Below are positions 48,413 to 59,673 of a stretch of DNA of 64,000 bases, piece by piece. The DNA is from Pyrenopolyporus hunteri (lineage: Eukaryota > Ascomycota > Sordariomycetes > Xylariales > Hypoxylaceae), in NCBI GenBank assembly GCA_902806595.1, contig CADCXC010000011.1, positions 1,984,001 to 2,048,000 on the forward strand, given 5' to 3'. The notes under the pieces are model-generated. The model did not search any database. It saw only the letters and a program-made list of their open reading frames with translations, and was not told the origin of the DNA. Both the position numbers and the translations under genes were made by a program. Within the stretch, counting starts at the first letter, position 1. Every line of letters starts with the position of its first letter.

Positions 48413-50416
48413 CTACCTTGAATATTTCGACATCGCACTGGCGAATTTTGCGTCGAACTCATCAGGCAGTACGGACTTTTGCTTCGCATCGGCCTTGCGG
48501 CTTTTGTTGTTTGCATTCCTCATTTCCTTCTTAAGCTCCGGGCCTCTTCCCGTCGGAGACGTTACGAGGGCTTTGAACGCGTCTGGGGTCATGATCTCGT
48601 TAGAGTGATCTGCGCCCTTCTTGCCACGCGTCGGAGGCGGATCAGCGGGCCAGTCTGCGTTACTATTTTTCTGCACCCTTTCTATCTCCTCGTCACGTCT
48701 TTGAGCCTTTTTCCCCGTGATCGAGAGCCTCTGCTCGCGCACTGCATGCGTTCTAGCAGTGACTGCAGGGAAGCGGCGCCGTAGGGCCTGCGCATGAGCC
48801 TCCCGAAGCTTCTCGAGGGAATCACGCTTTTCGGGAGGTAGTGGCATCTGCCTATCGTGCTGCCGCCGCATGTTCTTGGCGTAGTTGCTGGTTGTGTTAA
48901 CGAACTTCAGCCCCTCTACAAATTCGTCCAAGACATCGCGCAGCTCCTGCGAGTTGGGCTTCTTCGATTTGTGTGGCGGTTTCTCCCTTTTCGCGGTGCT
49001 GTGGAAAGCCCGAGCGCGAGGCGGAGCAATGTTCCCCAACCTCGACGCACCCAAGGGAGTGCTAGAGCTGATACCCGCGCCGCGTCCGCGGTTGTTCCCG
49101 TACCCTTGCGCCGACGCCCGCTCTAGCGCAGCGAAAGCGGACTCGGTTTTAGTACCGGGTTCTTGGCTAGACGGTTCTTGGCTGGCCGGTTCTCTGCCGG
49201 AAGGCTCTTGGCCGAATGGTTTATTGACCGCCGCGAAGCCCAAGTCAGTGAACGAAACGTTCCAACCCGTCCATCTCTCATTCATTGCTGCACGAGGGGA
49301 TTTATATTCCACTTTGTCTGCGAAGCGGGCGGTAGCTATCCTAGCGCCGCCCAACGAAGCGCTCACGATGGCCGGTGTGCGTGCGCCAAGGGCAGTAACG
49401 AATATCTCGGGTGAGTACACCCACTTCTTGCTCGTCCTTGCCAGGCCCTCAACCCACTGGATGCCCTCCCAAATTTGAACACACTTCTGTCTTAGATTCT
49501 TTGGTCCGCCTTTAACTTTGTCTGCCTTGGTGAGAATAATCGCCGTCCTTACGCCGGCAGAAGCTAGCAACTCGAGCGCCTGCAGATCCGTCTCCTTAGG
49601 CCCAACCTCGGCATCGATCAATAAAAGGGCACCTTTCAGCATCGTCCTCTTGGCCAGGTATAGCGTAATCTGCTGGCCCCATTCTGCCAGAGATGCATAC
49701 CCATATCCGGGCATGTCCACGAGGTAGAAATTGTGCGTGTGAGCCGGCTCGCCCGCCTCTTGGGGAGACTTGGTGAAAATTGTTTTTTCTATATACGGCC
49801 GCGGGGAAAACGCGTAGAAATTCATTGATTTAGTTCTTCCAGGCTTGCTGCTGACATGGGCCAGTTCTTGCTCGGCGACAGCATTGATGAAACTCGACTT
49901 GCCAACGTTAGACCGACCAAGAAGGCAGATTTCGGGGACCATTGTGTTCTTCCTGAGGTTGTAAAAGTTTGATTCCGAGTACATAAACTGGGGGCCCCTA
50001 TTGAATAACCTCCTCAATCTTTTTAAGAACTCAATCTGGGGGGCTGAGGGTATAGAACATCTCTCTACGATTTCAAGGAGTTGGAGCCCACGAAGTTGGC
50101 CATTCGAGAACTCGGGTATGTCAAAGGCGGAGACCATACGAAACTCGGCACTGTTAGAACTTCTAAACCTTTTAAAGGAGGGTACCGCCCGGGCCGGTCG
50201 TATTCGCGCAGGCGCATTGATTACGGCCAGCCGCAAGGAGGGTGGCATCGCCAGAAAGGCGTTCAGGTGATTCGACGAGATCATTTTGCAGATTCGGGAG
50301 CCCGAGGCTACTCCAAGACGAGGCGCACGAAGGGGTACATAGCAGCATATACCGCTAAAATAAATGGTCGGGAAAGGAACATGAGCGGGAGTCCCTTCGG
50401 GGCTCGAGGTGTCCAA
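48413..50416 (-). CDS. mrx8: EngB/YihA-type GTPase, Mrx8-like, with long C-terminal extension
   Basis: An open frame of 667 residues. The GTPase domain has P-loop GRSNVGKS (167-174), DMPGYG (234-239, G3) and TKAD (296-299, G4), typical of EngB/YsxC ribosome-assembly GTPases; yeast Mrx8 is the mitochondrial member. The first 44 residues look unlike a leader. A start at Met45 (50284) or Met57 (50248, MPPSLRLAVINAPARIRPAR) gives an Arg-rich, acid-poor mitochondrial presequence and is more likely. After the GTPase domain come degenerate QEPSS/REPAS repeats and then RARAFHSTAKRE at about 470-480, which looks like an internal fungal mitochondrial presequence, followed by a basic helical C-terminal 190 residues. 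This may be a fused second mitochondrial protein. It is divergent from fmc1. Confidence 0.88.
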   Translation of the reverse strand: MDTSSPEGTPAHVPFPTIYFSGICCYVPLRAPRLGVASGSRICKMISSNHLNAFLAMPPSLRLAVINAPARIRPARAVPSFKRFRSSNSAEFRMVSAFDIPEFSNGQLRGLQLLEIVERCSIPSAPQIEFLKRLRRLFNRGPQFMYSESNFYNLRKNTMVPEICLLGRSNVGKSSFINAVAEQELAHVSSKPGRTKSMNFYAFSPRPYIEKTIFTKSPQEAGEPAHTHNFYLVDMPGYGYASLAEWGQQITLYLAKRTMLKGALLLIDAEVGPKETDLQALELLASAGVRTAIILTKADKVKGGPKNLRQKCVQIWEGIQWVEGLARTSKKWVYSPEIFVTALGARTPAIVSASLGGARIATARFADKVEYKSPRAAMNERWTGWNVSFTDLGFAAVNKPFGQEPSGREPASQEPSSQEPGTKTESAFAALERASAQGYGNNRGRGAGISSSTPLGASRLGNIAPPRARAFHSTAKREKPPHKSKKPNSQELRDVLDEFVEGLKFVNTTSNYAKNMRRQHDRQMPLPPEKRDSLEKLREAHAQALRRRFPAVTARTHAVREQRLSITGKKAQRRDEEIERVQKNSNADWPADPPPTRGKKGADHSNEIMTPDAFKALVTSPTGRGPELKKEMRNANNKSRKADAKQKSVLPDEFDAKFASAMSKYSR

Positions 50417-50828
50417 GCTGCAGAAGGGCGGGGTGATAGGTAGGTAGGTAGTTGTATTGAAGGAGGAGGGAAAAGATGCGCGTGCGCCGAAGAAACGCTA
50501 AGAGATTTTTTTTTTGAAGAATTACGGGCTTGCTTATGTAAATTTTCGATGTTCCGGTTTAACTCGGTGGCGTACTCACCTAGGTAGGTACCACCTAGGG
50601 AGGTACCTACTATACCCATATTAGTATCGTCATGGGCCTTTTTACAGGTGGGTAGGTAGGTACCTAGGTAAGTACCTGTTCCAGCTGTCTTATCGATAGG
50701 GATGTACTTGTGCTATCTAGAAATCTTATCGCAGCTCAAGAAAAGGATTCCCCCCGCGCCCCATCCGGGACAGACAGCACATACCATTTTCATCTACCTC
50801 GAGCCATCAGAACCCCGTCCCCTTCGCC
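50417..50828. promoter_or_regulatory. Divergent promoter region between two mitochondrial genes
   Basis: About 0.4 kb between the Mrx8-like GTPase and fmc1, with clustered GGTAGGTAGGTA and AGGTACCT motifs at 50438-50455, 50579-50612 and 50648-50680 and a T run near 50508-50516. Confidence 0.45.
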
Positions 50829-51164
50829 ATGTCGAAATCATCTCAGTTACGATCCCTCTATAGGTCACTCCTTCGGGAGCTCCCTCCTAGGCCAGCCTCG
50901 TCTTCGCCCCCATCTTCAAAGGCGCGATCGCCCCTCCACCAACGATTAAGACAGAGCTTCTCGGCCGACGCGCCACACGAGCACGCCGTCGCCCAAGCAG
51001 ACCAGTTGCTACAGTATCTCCGAGCCCAGAGACAATATACAACCCTTCTTGAGCGCTATAATCCCGGAATGAACATGGACGAGGAAGAGCGCGTCCGGCT
51101 GACCGCCCGTCGCGTCGGCATGGATCTACCGCTGGAATACGAGAAAGGCACCAAGAACAGCTAA
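50829..51164 (+). CDS. fmc1: Mitochondrial ATP synthase assembly factor Fmc1
   Basis: A 111-residue protein. LRSLYRSLLREL at the N-terminus is an LYR-type motif and QYLRAQRQYTTLLERYNPGM plus EERVRLTARRVGMDLP are the conserved Fmc1 core. In yeast Fmc1 acts with Atp12 in assembling the F1 alpha/beta hexamer, especially at high temperature. It lies head-to-head with the mitochondrial GTPase gene. No intron is needed and the length fits the fungal family. Confidence 0.9.
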   Translation: MSKSSQLRSLYRSLLRELPPRPASSSPPSSKARSPLHQRLRQSFSADAPHEHAVAQADQLLQYLRAQRQYTTLLERYNPGMNMDEEERVRLTARRVGMDLPLEYEKGTKNS

Positions 51165-51938
51165 AACTCCAGGTCGTTAGGTGGGATGATATAGCAGCGA
51201 ACAGACTCGCTCGTGCAGGACCGACACCCCTCCAAGATAGCGAAGCTCGGATCCCAACGCCGCCCGGGATGCTTCCCGAGACGCTTCCCGATTCTACATG
51301 ATTATCCTACGGACTCGACAAAATCTTCCACGTTAAGACAATCGATTACCGCTGTAATGGGCTACGGTGTACGACCATAATCATGTATAACATATCACAG
51401 ATATTATACGACGGTTTTTGCCTTCTTAGAGCTAAACGCCAATTAGAATACCTGCACAACCACTCCTGGCATATAACCACCCTCTGGCCGCATATTACGT
51501 CTTTGGTGCGTCCCGCCGCTATTCGTGAAGTCACCAACTACCATTTGTTGCTACAAGACTCAATTTGGTCCACGCGGATTACGCTTCTGGTACACGAGCT
51601 TCTTTTCATCTTAAGTCCCTGCTTATAGACGGATGACTCCATACCGTCCTTTTCTGGATCGAGTGAACACAGCCCATTCATCCTCAACGCCCCGACTGTT
51701 GATTTAACGAGCGCAAGTCAACCCGTGGGTGCGTCAGCCGGGTTCTCCTCACCAAGCACAAGAGCGCATACATTATACAGAATTGCACGTCCTTACCCGA
51801 TACCTCCCACGACAAGTCATGAGGTACCCAAGACCAAGTATGTAGGTAGTCGGGGCTTATCTCTGCACACAGAACGCGAGGCCTCCGGGACACCGAAGCG
51901 AAATAAAATAGACTGTCTACAGGCTCTACCGATCTTTA
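51165..51938. other. Intergenic, no gene seen
   Basis: Frames at 51383-51628 and 51725-51994 plus lack any recognisable content. Confidence 0.5.
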
Positions 51939-52744
51939 TCATGCATCCTCAACGATCTCCTTCAAAATCTTCGCCACAGTATCAGGCTGACTGACGAGCG
52001 GAACATGTCCACTCTTGATCTTATGCACCGTCACCTCCCTTCCACTTGACTTCTTAGCTATTTCGATCATACCGTGCTGGTACTCCACAGGCACAATCCC
52101 ATCCTCCTCACACATGATATAGTACACTTTTACATCATTGTACCCGGGATACGTAAGATTCTCCTTGAAGCTTGCTACCGAGTGCTCGGGCATTTTCTTC
52201 GACCACGCCAGAGCCTCATCTTTGGGTATATCTGAGAAGGTGATAGTCGCCTGCGCTTCCTGATCGAGGGTCATATAATCGGTCTTATCAGTTAGTATGG
52301 TATATGTAAAAAGCCTAGGCGGTAGACATAGCTTACCCCTACGGTTACAAAGGGCGGCATAGTACCCTGGAATGTGTCCCAGTTCGATGTTCCAACAGGG
52401 TTGACGATGGCCGAGAGATAAATAATCTTCTTGATACCGCCGCTTTGGCCCTTAGCTTGCCGCGCGGTATGAGACAGCTTCTCAAGGCTTTGAGTTCCCG
52501 GGATTCCGCCATACGAATGCGTTAATAGGACAACTTCCTTCCCCTCGTCGAGTATGGGCGATGCTACTCTTACGATCTCGTTGGCGTCGTCCGTCATCGT
52601 TGCCGCCGGTTTCCCTTCGCGACGGCCAACGGACGGGAGGTCAATGGCCACCGATGGGATTCCATACGCAGCCAACCGTTCCTTGACGGCATCGAAGATT
52701 CCAGATGGGGCGAATGAACCCGGGACAAAAACGACGGTAGCCAT
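51939..52744 (-). CDS. Alpha/beta hydrolase, small esterase type (2 exons)
   Basis: Exons 52744-52337 and 52283-51939 join in phase (donor GTAAGC, branch ACTAAC, acceptor ATAAG) to give 250 residues. The start VVFVPGSFAPSGIFDAV is the first beta strand and oxyanion region. LLTHSYGGIPG carries the nucleophile (Ser in H-S-Y-G-G). EEDGIVPVEYQHGM supplies the likely acid and SGHVPLVSQPD the catalytic His. It belongs to the compact plant/fungal esterase type related to salicylate-methyl-ester esterases. No signal peptide, so it is cytosolic. Substrate unknown. Confidence 0.85.
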
Positions 52745-53645
52745 TTTGGAAAGACGAGGCGAGATAGTGATCGTTATAGTCGTTCTGAATATAGGACTTC
52801 AGGTGTAGGACGCGTAACCGCTAGCTTGACGAGTGAGGACTGTTGTATAACTGTTTATCGAAAGGAAGGATTCCGCGAGATGGCATAAGGGCATCGCGGT
52901 GATCTTATATTCCTTCCAATCGGGGAGCCCCCCTTTTCCTCCCCTCATTGATCATTGCCTAACCCATTACCTACCTATCTGAGATATAGATCCGAATTTC
53001 TAGGGTCTTACCTGTTCGAAATTATACACAACGCCGGCAGGGGTGGGGATCACGTGGGAGAGCCTATTATAGGGTTGATTATACGATGCGGATCTTCAAT
53101 TCCTCTATATTTTGAAACCACCCACCCCGAGTTCTATACCACCTACTATTTCCAACTTTATCATCCATCATAAATGTATCTTTGTACCAGGGGGGTATAT
53201 TATTTTGGTGATTATAACAACCTCAAGCCCTGAAAGTAGTAATATTCTCTATACGTTGTGAAACCCCTGGTTCGTTTCAGACGCAGGATCATCGATTCCT
53301 TCGAGAAAACCACCGTAGCTACCACGTTTCTAGCACGTTGCCAGCCCACCCATGTCTAGATAGCTTCCTGCGTCATATCCTCGTATCCGCCGTTGAGAGG
53401 AATGTGGCGGTCTCACAATACGCAATTTTTGAAGCTCAACCTATCATAGGTATGGGTAGATCTATCAACAGACCTGTAATCATATGTAGCTGGTTATGTT
53501 CTTTCTCGATAAATGATCTATGCTATGTGATTTTTTTTCCTTTTCTTCGTAAGACTGTAGGTTCTCAATGTCTTACAGCCATCGGATTGATTCTACATTA
53601 CTTACCTAAATTATATCTGCCATCTCACCTATTTTCGCTTCATCC
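52745..53645. other. Upstream region of the Cys-rich surface protein
   Basis: No convincing signal-peptide exon could be found for the next gene. The 191-codon frame that begins at 53338 and runs over the next gene's first exon is a shadow in the wrong frame. Confidence 0.45.
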
Positions 53646-54858
53646 ATGGCGACGTGTTATTTCCCCAACAGGGCGATTGACACGCTTAGCGTGCCTTGCA
53701 ACAGTTCTGCACAGCAATCGGGTGCTGCGAGCTCATGCTGCCGTCCAAATGATGCCTGCTACGAGAGCGGTGCTTGCTTTCAGGATTGGTCTGGAGTCAG
53801 TGAGTAGATTCCTTAGCCCTCTCGTTAGTCCACACGAGTTAACCTACTCCGGGGAATGGAAAGTGGTCATTGAATCTAATCCGAGAGGGTTTCTTCTAGA
53901 AAAGACAAATTGAAAATTTGGCGGTTCGCTTCGAATTACCTAGACGTTTAGTTACTAACTATCTCATAAGTGTATCGGCAAAGTTGTACAGACCCGACGT
54001 TCAGAGATCCCGCTTGCCCCAAGATGTGTTTAGGCGAAGGTAATATGTCTTCCTTGTGGACTAAGTCCACTTTCCTTACTTAGAGCAATACCAGCTTACC
54101 TTCGCTTCGACAGGAATGCTTAAAGACGGGATATGGATTTTGACCTGTGACATGAAAGCTGGAAAAGCCTGTTGCTTGACTAGCGACGAACCATGTTGCG
54201 GAAACGCGAGCACGTTATTTGACTTTGTAAGTATCTAAGCATCCAATTATATAAATATTCTTGAGCCCACTATAGCCTAGGTAACCTTGAGTTCTCGGTT
54301 ACTTTACTATCGAAATAGTATACGACCTGCTAACCTACGGACCCCAAGAAACCAGGATATATCAAGGCCGTTCTGAACGGGGATGGGACGAACCGTTTGG
54401 GTCCTTATGTCACATCTGGGGAAGCATCATCAGCAAATCCAACGACTACGTCAACTTCACGAACCTCGGCTATCGTTTCATCTAGTATGCAATTACCTGA
54501 TAGTACGAATTCTCTGAGTATTACACATCTGCCAAGCGATTCGTCATCGAGCTCAGAGTTTTCCACTGCTGCGATAGCAACAACTACGGTGCTAGTGGTG
54601 CTTCTCACCATTAGCTTATTAGCTCTCGTCTTCATTTGGCTTAGAAGATCCAGACACAAGAAGCAGAAAAATCACAGCCTTGCGGCCAAGCCAACCACCG
54701 TGGTGTTTCCAAGGCAAACACTACCGGAAACTTCCTCCCCTAGCGAGCATGACCTAAGCTCTGGAAAGAATCCCATGGTTAGCGAGGCGCGTCAAATGCC
54801 GAACGAACTTCCTGGTGACATGAGACATTATGAGATGTCATCTAAGAGCGAACTATGA
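53646..54858 (+). CDS. Cys-rich, Ser/Thr-rich single-TM surface protein (4 exons)
   Basis: Exons 53646-53799, 53971-54039, 54114-54226 and 54349-54858 join with correct phase to 281 residues. Intron 1 carries a perfect TACTAAC branch site. The outer domain has a regular cysteine pattern: SSCCRPNDACYESGACFQDW, RQSCTDPTFRDPACPKMC and KACCLTSDEPCCGN, the arrangement of a widespread fungal surface-protein family of unknown role. It is followed by GYIKAVLNGDGTN, a 70-residue Ser/Thr stalk, one membrane helix (TTTVLVVLLTISLLALVFIW) and a basic stop-transfer RRSRHKKQK with a 75-residue cytosolic tail. The first ATG (MATCYFPNR) leaves no signal peptide, so a 5' exon is probably missing. A wall-sensor role is inference from the layout. 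Confidence 0.8.
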
Positions 54859-55281
54859 GAAATACATAAGGCGGCAAGCCCAACCCCAAAGTCATAGCGC
54901 AATAGGGCTTATTTTCGATCATCAGCATCTACTAGTTTACGACCAACCCCAAATCGCGGTCTATCGAAAAGTATGCTACCCCACGTAGATCATAGGTATA
55001 CGCAGGGTTCTATAAGCAGTATGGAGTTAGTAAACTGCGAAGGTAATGGGGTACTCAGGATATGGGAAGTAATAGGAAAAGGGTGAGGAAAATCAGATAG
55101 TCCAATGGCCAATTAGCAATAATGTTGAATACCTACTTACCTCTTTAACGTTAACCTCCGGTCTGGGCTTCTTTTACATGAGACGTTCTAACATTTGCCA
55201 AGCAGCCTCTAAATAACACGTTCGTTACCCCTCGTCGATATGCCACGCAGTTCTTATTTGGCCTGGACTCATTCGGACCTC
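54859..55281. other. Intergenic between converging genes
   Basis: No gene seen. Confidence 0.5.
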
Positions 55282-55983
55282 TCACAATTTCGATCTCTGG
55301 ACCGATACCCATGTTCCGCGACCAGTTGCGTACTCTTTACCATCTCCGCCTTTCACATTGACGTCGATGTGCATTTTCTTGCCTTCGAATCGGTCGACCG
55401 TCGCCGTGGCGACTACGATTTGGGGGACTTCTAAGGGCCTGCGGTAAGATATCTCCGTGCGCGCCGTCACATACGTTACAGTCTCGTACTCCCCGGGGGA
55501 CGCTGGAATGAGGCCTTTCGCTTTCGCGGTTTTAGTTAAGACGGCGGACTGGTAGATCAAGGTGCCCATTACTTCGTCCATTAGCGTGCCGACGAACCCC
55601 CCGTGCGCAACGCGATTGAAGCCGCTTAGCCCCGCGCGGAGGTCGAAGAAAATAGACACTGATGGTGCGAAGAAGGGAAAATCACGGCATCTTGAAGTGG
55701 GTTCAAGTTGCGACAGGGGATCTTGATAGAAGCCGAGACAGTATGGGACTCCGTCCTCGTTATTGAGTAGGCGGCGAAATAACTGATCTCTTGAGGGTAG
55801 AGCGCCTTCGGGTACGTATTGGGGATCCAGACGCGATGGCGGTATGAAGGGAACGATTCCGGGTGCTCGAAGGATTTTGCTACACCAAGCTACGGAACTG
55901 AAGTGATCAATCAAGGCGTTGAGATCTCCGGCCGGCGTAGGGGGTGTGACGGACATGGCGGCTAGTGTCAATGCTGATCTCAC
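55282..55983 (-). CDS. Hotdog-fold thioesterase (PaaI-like)
   Basis: A single-exon protein of 233 residues (224 from Met10, MSVTPPTP). The catalytic hotdog segment is GFNRVAHGGFVGTLMDEVMG: the HGG turn and the acidic residue in the following helix match 4HBT/PaaI-type acyl-CoA thioesterases. SYRRPLEVPQIVVATATV is the central strand pair. About 90 residues precede the domain, as in fungal members. No targeting peptide is certain. Substrate not predictable. Confidence 0.85.
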   Translation of the reverse strand: MRSALTLAAMSVTPPTPAGDLNALIDHFSSVAWCSKILRAPGIVPFIPPSRLDPQYVPEGALPSRDQLFRRLLNNEDGVPYCLGFYQDPLSQLEPTSRCRDFPFFAPSVSIFFDLRAGLSGFNRVAHGGFVGTLMDEVMGTLIYQSAVLTKTAKAKGLIPASPGEYETVTYVTARTEISYRRPLEVPQIVVATATVDRFEGKKMHIDVNVKGGDGKEYATGRGTWVSVQRSKL

Positions 55984-58016
55984 GAAAGCGTGAGGTAGAG
56001 AGGATTGAAGACGCGGAGAATGGTCCGGACTGAATTGTCCCTAGACGCTGCTGGGGGCGACTACGCGTCTACTGGGTATCCACGATCACGGTAGTGTTGA
56101 CGAGCCGAAAAGTGCCCCGTCGAATATAACAATCATATAGGGCGGCGCCTCTCCGTTATGAACTACTGGTACCTAAGATATATATGCTAGATGCACTGCG
56201 CCATATAAATATTTGTTGGTGATTTTATTGAGTGTGTCGATTTCTATATTAGGCCCACTAAAGGTTGCAAAGGTTGACAAACCCCTTACCCCTTAACTAT
56301 ATGCGGAAATGCCGAGGTATGGAGTATTATTGAAACCCGCCAACGTAAGGGGATTTCGATTTCTTCGCCTGTCTTAATGGTGGGGCACCCACGTCTGCGC
56401 CCTTATCTCTCCTGCTTTCCGCTTATAAGGCCGGCGGATGTAGATGTAGACATGTGGATGGGTAGGTATTGTTGGGCTAATCGAACCACCTCTAATCCGT
56501 ACACGCTAGGCATCTAAGGTAGCAAAAGAGATTCACCCATATACCTGGTACCCAGAATCTAGACTAGTCCAGTTGCTGACCACCTCCCTACGTAGGTACT
56601 TCACATGTTCCCACTACCGATACCTTCCACGTAGCCCTACAAGCGAGAAACACCCAAGAAACTAAGTCGCTTACGTAGTAGTAGCTATATGTGTTGACCT
56701 TTGCCGTGCTTAAGCGCTGGCTATTCATTGGTTTGCGGTATCGTAGGAGCTGAACCCCTCGGCTAGAGCTCTCGGCGGAGGCCTGGTTTCGACGTCGGAA
56801 CGGTTCTTAGTGTTTAAAGGATGTCGAAGATAGTTACAGTTGTGCCTGTAATGCTATGGAGTCAACGCTGTTGAAAATTACGAGGAAATAATATTCGGCC
56901 TAAAAATGGAAATAAATGTACGTTCAGATGAAGGTTACTTAGCACACTCGGGGTAGAAAGAAATAAGAGGGTTAGTTTAAGACCCCAGGTTGCGTTATTG
57001 AAAGCATATTAAGCATTTCAACGACGTATAAATCAAGTTGTAGCCCACTGACGCCTCCCCAGGAAAATAAGTATACGTAAACAGTACCCAACCAATGCCT
57101 AACTATTTTCCATAAACCCAAGACTTCTCTTTTAAACTTACACATTTATTAATCAACTTCGTCACTCCCGGAGTATTCGGGCTCTATCAAGCCCCTGGAG
57201 GCTTAAGATAGTTAGTCGAGAGAGGAGCATACTTCCGTTATCAAATTGCCGAATTGCGTGATTTTGGTCGTAGCCGAATATATCTTCATTTAAGCACTTT
57301 TCGCATGTGAAGTTTCACTTTTCGTACTCTAGTGTAGAGGGGACCGAAAGCTAAGTCTAATCGCTGTCATGTTTTTTTTTTCTTATTTTATACACACTTA
57401 AGACGCCTGCTTCTATTAAAGAGGTCATATTATTCTAATAAACCACCACATTCTATGATATAAAATGCTATATATCGAATTCAACGAGCTTTAATTAAAG
57501 AGAATAGCTAATAATTTAACTTTATACTTCGATATCTTCAGGCGCTTTCGCCGTGATAACTTGCAAATATTCATACTTGGGCGTTTTAAGGGGTAGATTA
57601 GTCATGGCTTACCTCTCCCCCTTTTTCGAGATTCCTCTAGCGACCTATTCAAGAGAAATTACATCAACATAAGGTAATAGAGGTCCCTACCCGCGTAAGG
57701 GTAGTGTTAATAGTGGCTTCAATGTAGGGTGTCCTCAGATATATACTGTTTATTTACTCGCAATGTTATGATAGTACAAATAACGAGTATGATCAAGCCC
57801 GTCCTAGCTCTTAGAGAGGTTCACCTTAGCTGCGGACGAATGTGGATAGGTTGGCAAGTACATATGTGCGTAGCCTTAATCAATTCTAACTAGCTTCTAT
57901 CATGACATCAAACCAGCTATGTTCGGCCTCCTCGTGCGCTATGTAGATTGGTCGGGGCCGACGAACCATCGCAATGTAGCAAGCTCACCCACTCCAACTT
58001 CCCAGCCGATCATCCT
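55984..58016. other. 2.0 kb gene-free, AT-rich spacer
   Basis: No frame longer than 60 codons is present, so no single-exon gene. AT content rises in 56900-57600. It separates the housekeeping-type region from the viperin locus. Confidence 0.55.
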
Positions 58017-58781
58017 TCACTCTTGAGTCGTAGGTTGATTTTTTCTATGTGGTAATAAACTTTTAAGGCCCTTAAAGCCGTCTTCAATTGACCCATGTAC
58101 ATAAACCTGCAGAGGCTCAGCAAATGAATTACCGGTATAGAGGAAGGGAACACCTACAGTCTCGACAAGGCTTCCGTAGTGCTCACGAATAGCCTTCATG
58201 TTCTCGATGTACTCGTTGTATCGTCTCTCAAACCGTTCCTTATCATCTTTCTTTTCCCTTCCACGACTCAGAAATCGACCTCGTGCGACATCGCGCTCAC
58301 AGTCGAGTACAATAACAACCGCTGGTTTACAGATCTTGAGATCAGGGAACAAGTGAACATTAGCGTCTCCCCACTTTCAATTCCCCTATCTTTGGTCTAG
58401 AGAGCCTACCTTCTCTTCAAATGTCAATGCGGTCTCTATGTTACGTGGGAATCCGTCGATCAACCAAGTAGTGGTAACACCTTCTTCATCCGGCACTGAC
58501 TTGATCTTGTACTGGAGTATCGGGATGAGCACCTCAGAAGGCAATAATATGTTCTCTTCTGTGTGGTAACGGATTCTATCGCAATCGAAACCGTTTGCTC
58601 TGCAGAGCGATTCGGATCTGGACAGCTCACGTAGATAATCTCCCATCGAGAGATGGAGGATACGAAGTGTAGGAATCTCGGGATTTACAGTGGCAAGCTT
58701 GCAGAGGGTGCCCTTGCCGCTACCAGGGGGTCCAAGGACGAAAACGATGGTGTGGCCGCGTGGTTGAGTACTGTCCTTCAT
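58017..58781 (-). CDS. Nucleoside monophosphate kinase (UMP-CMP/adenylate kinase family), partner of viperin
   Basis: Exons 58781-58410 and 58373-58017 join in phase (GTAGG donor, GAAAG acceptor) to 242 residues. P-loop GPPGSGKGT at 17-25, NMP-binding LHLSMGDYLREL (43-54), and DGFPRN at 109-114 are all canonical. VLDCERDVARGRFLSRGR plus EKKDDKERFERR (147-175) is the LID region of the short type found in UMP-CMP kinases. It transfers phosphate from ATP to a nucleoside monophosphate; CMP/UMP preference is suggested by the short LID but not proven. There is no mitochondrial presequence, unlike vertebrate CMPK2, and no extra N-terminal domain. It lies 0.9 kb from, and divergent to, the viperin gene, so both may share a control region. 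Confidence 0.88.
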
Positions 58782-59673
58782 GTTGTGTACCTATCCTGTT
58801 AGGTGGTATTACACTGAAAGCCGATATAAATTCTTGGGAGTGTGCCGGCCGGTGTACAGGCGATGGGTAGATAAATTGACAATGGGGTTGTGAACAATGT
58901 CTTGCTATGTTTAGCTCCAGAAAGATAGAAAAGTCGTGAGGGAGATTTAGGGACTAAATAACCACAAAGTGAGTCGCCTTTCAGGGACTGCTTTCCTTTG
59001 TCACTTGCCATGTCGCTTCCAGTTGGGTAAAACAGCGCAGATAAGTTCAAAAACTTGTATCATATCAAGCATATCAAACGGCAGGCTACGATGGTTTGGC
59101 AAATGGGGTTGGACCGTGGATACCTAATTTAGGGATACTCCAAGGTGTAGAAGACAAAGTGATTGCAACCCAACTAGAGTTAGAAATATGGAAAGTAACT
59201 TACCCACCTGGGTAGGTTATGCATTAATTTTTTTGGTCAATGATTTTCATGATGCATTCACGTGGTCGAAGTTGGGGATAGTGAGCGGAGACCGGTCAAG
59301 ACCTCCAACAGGCAGAAATCCAAATATATCGGAGACATGTGCGGGTGGACAATCTGTATGGACCCGTAACTTTCGTATCCGTGCTTGTATTACTCCGTTT
59401 ATACTGCGAATTGTGTCTACTGTATACGAAGGGCACACTCGGTAGGTAGTCGTACGTCTTAACCCCTGGCGTATGTTAGATATAAGAGGGGGGGGGGGCC
59501 TCAAGAGTCCACCCATAGCCTCGTGAAGCCGCATTAAAAGATGCAACAAATCCGTGAAGCGCCATTACCTCTTCATTAGAAGCCTTACCAAAGTACCTAC
59601 ACTTTGACATTTGGGGGACAACTCTCCTCAATTTCAATATTTTTTTTTTAAAAAAAAAGAAACTTTACCGACT
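58782..59673. promoter_or_regulatory. Shared divergent upstream region of the kinase and viperin genes
   Basis: 892 bp between the two start codons. It contains a G run near 59487-59498 and a T9/A9 tract at 59641-59658 just before the viperin ATG. Open frames inside (58799-59050 minus, 59247-59549 minus) have no protein-like content. Candidate site of co-regulation, inferred only from position. Confidence 0.45.

Noticed and set aside
53338..53913. 191-codon open frame on the plus strand
   Set aside because: No protein family content; a different frame in the same DNA encodes the Cys-rich exon with consensus splice sites.
58799..59549. Small minus-strand frames between the kinase and viperin
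   Set aside because: No family content and no splice sites linking them to the kinase, whose own start is well placed before the P-loop.
59611..59673. Upstream extension of viperin
   Set aside because: It starts at TTG and is encoded by T/A homopolymer tracts; ATG 59674 gives the expected N-terminal helix.
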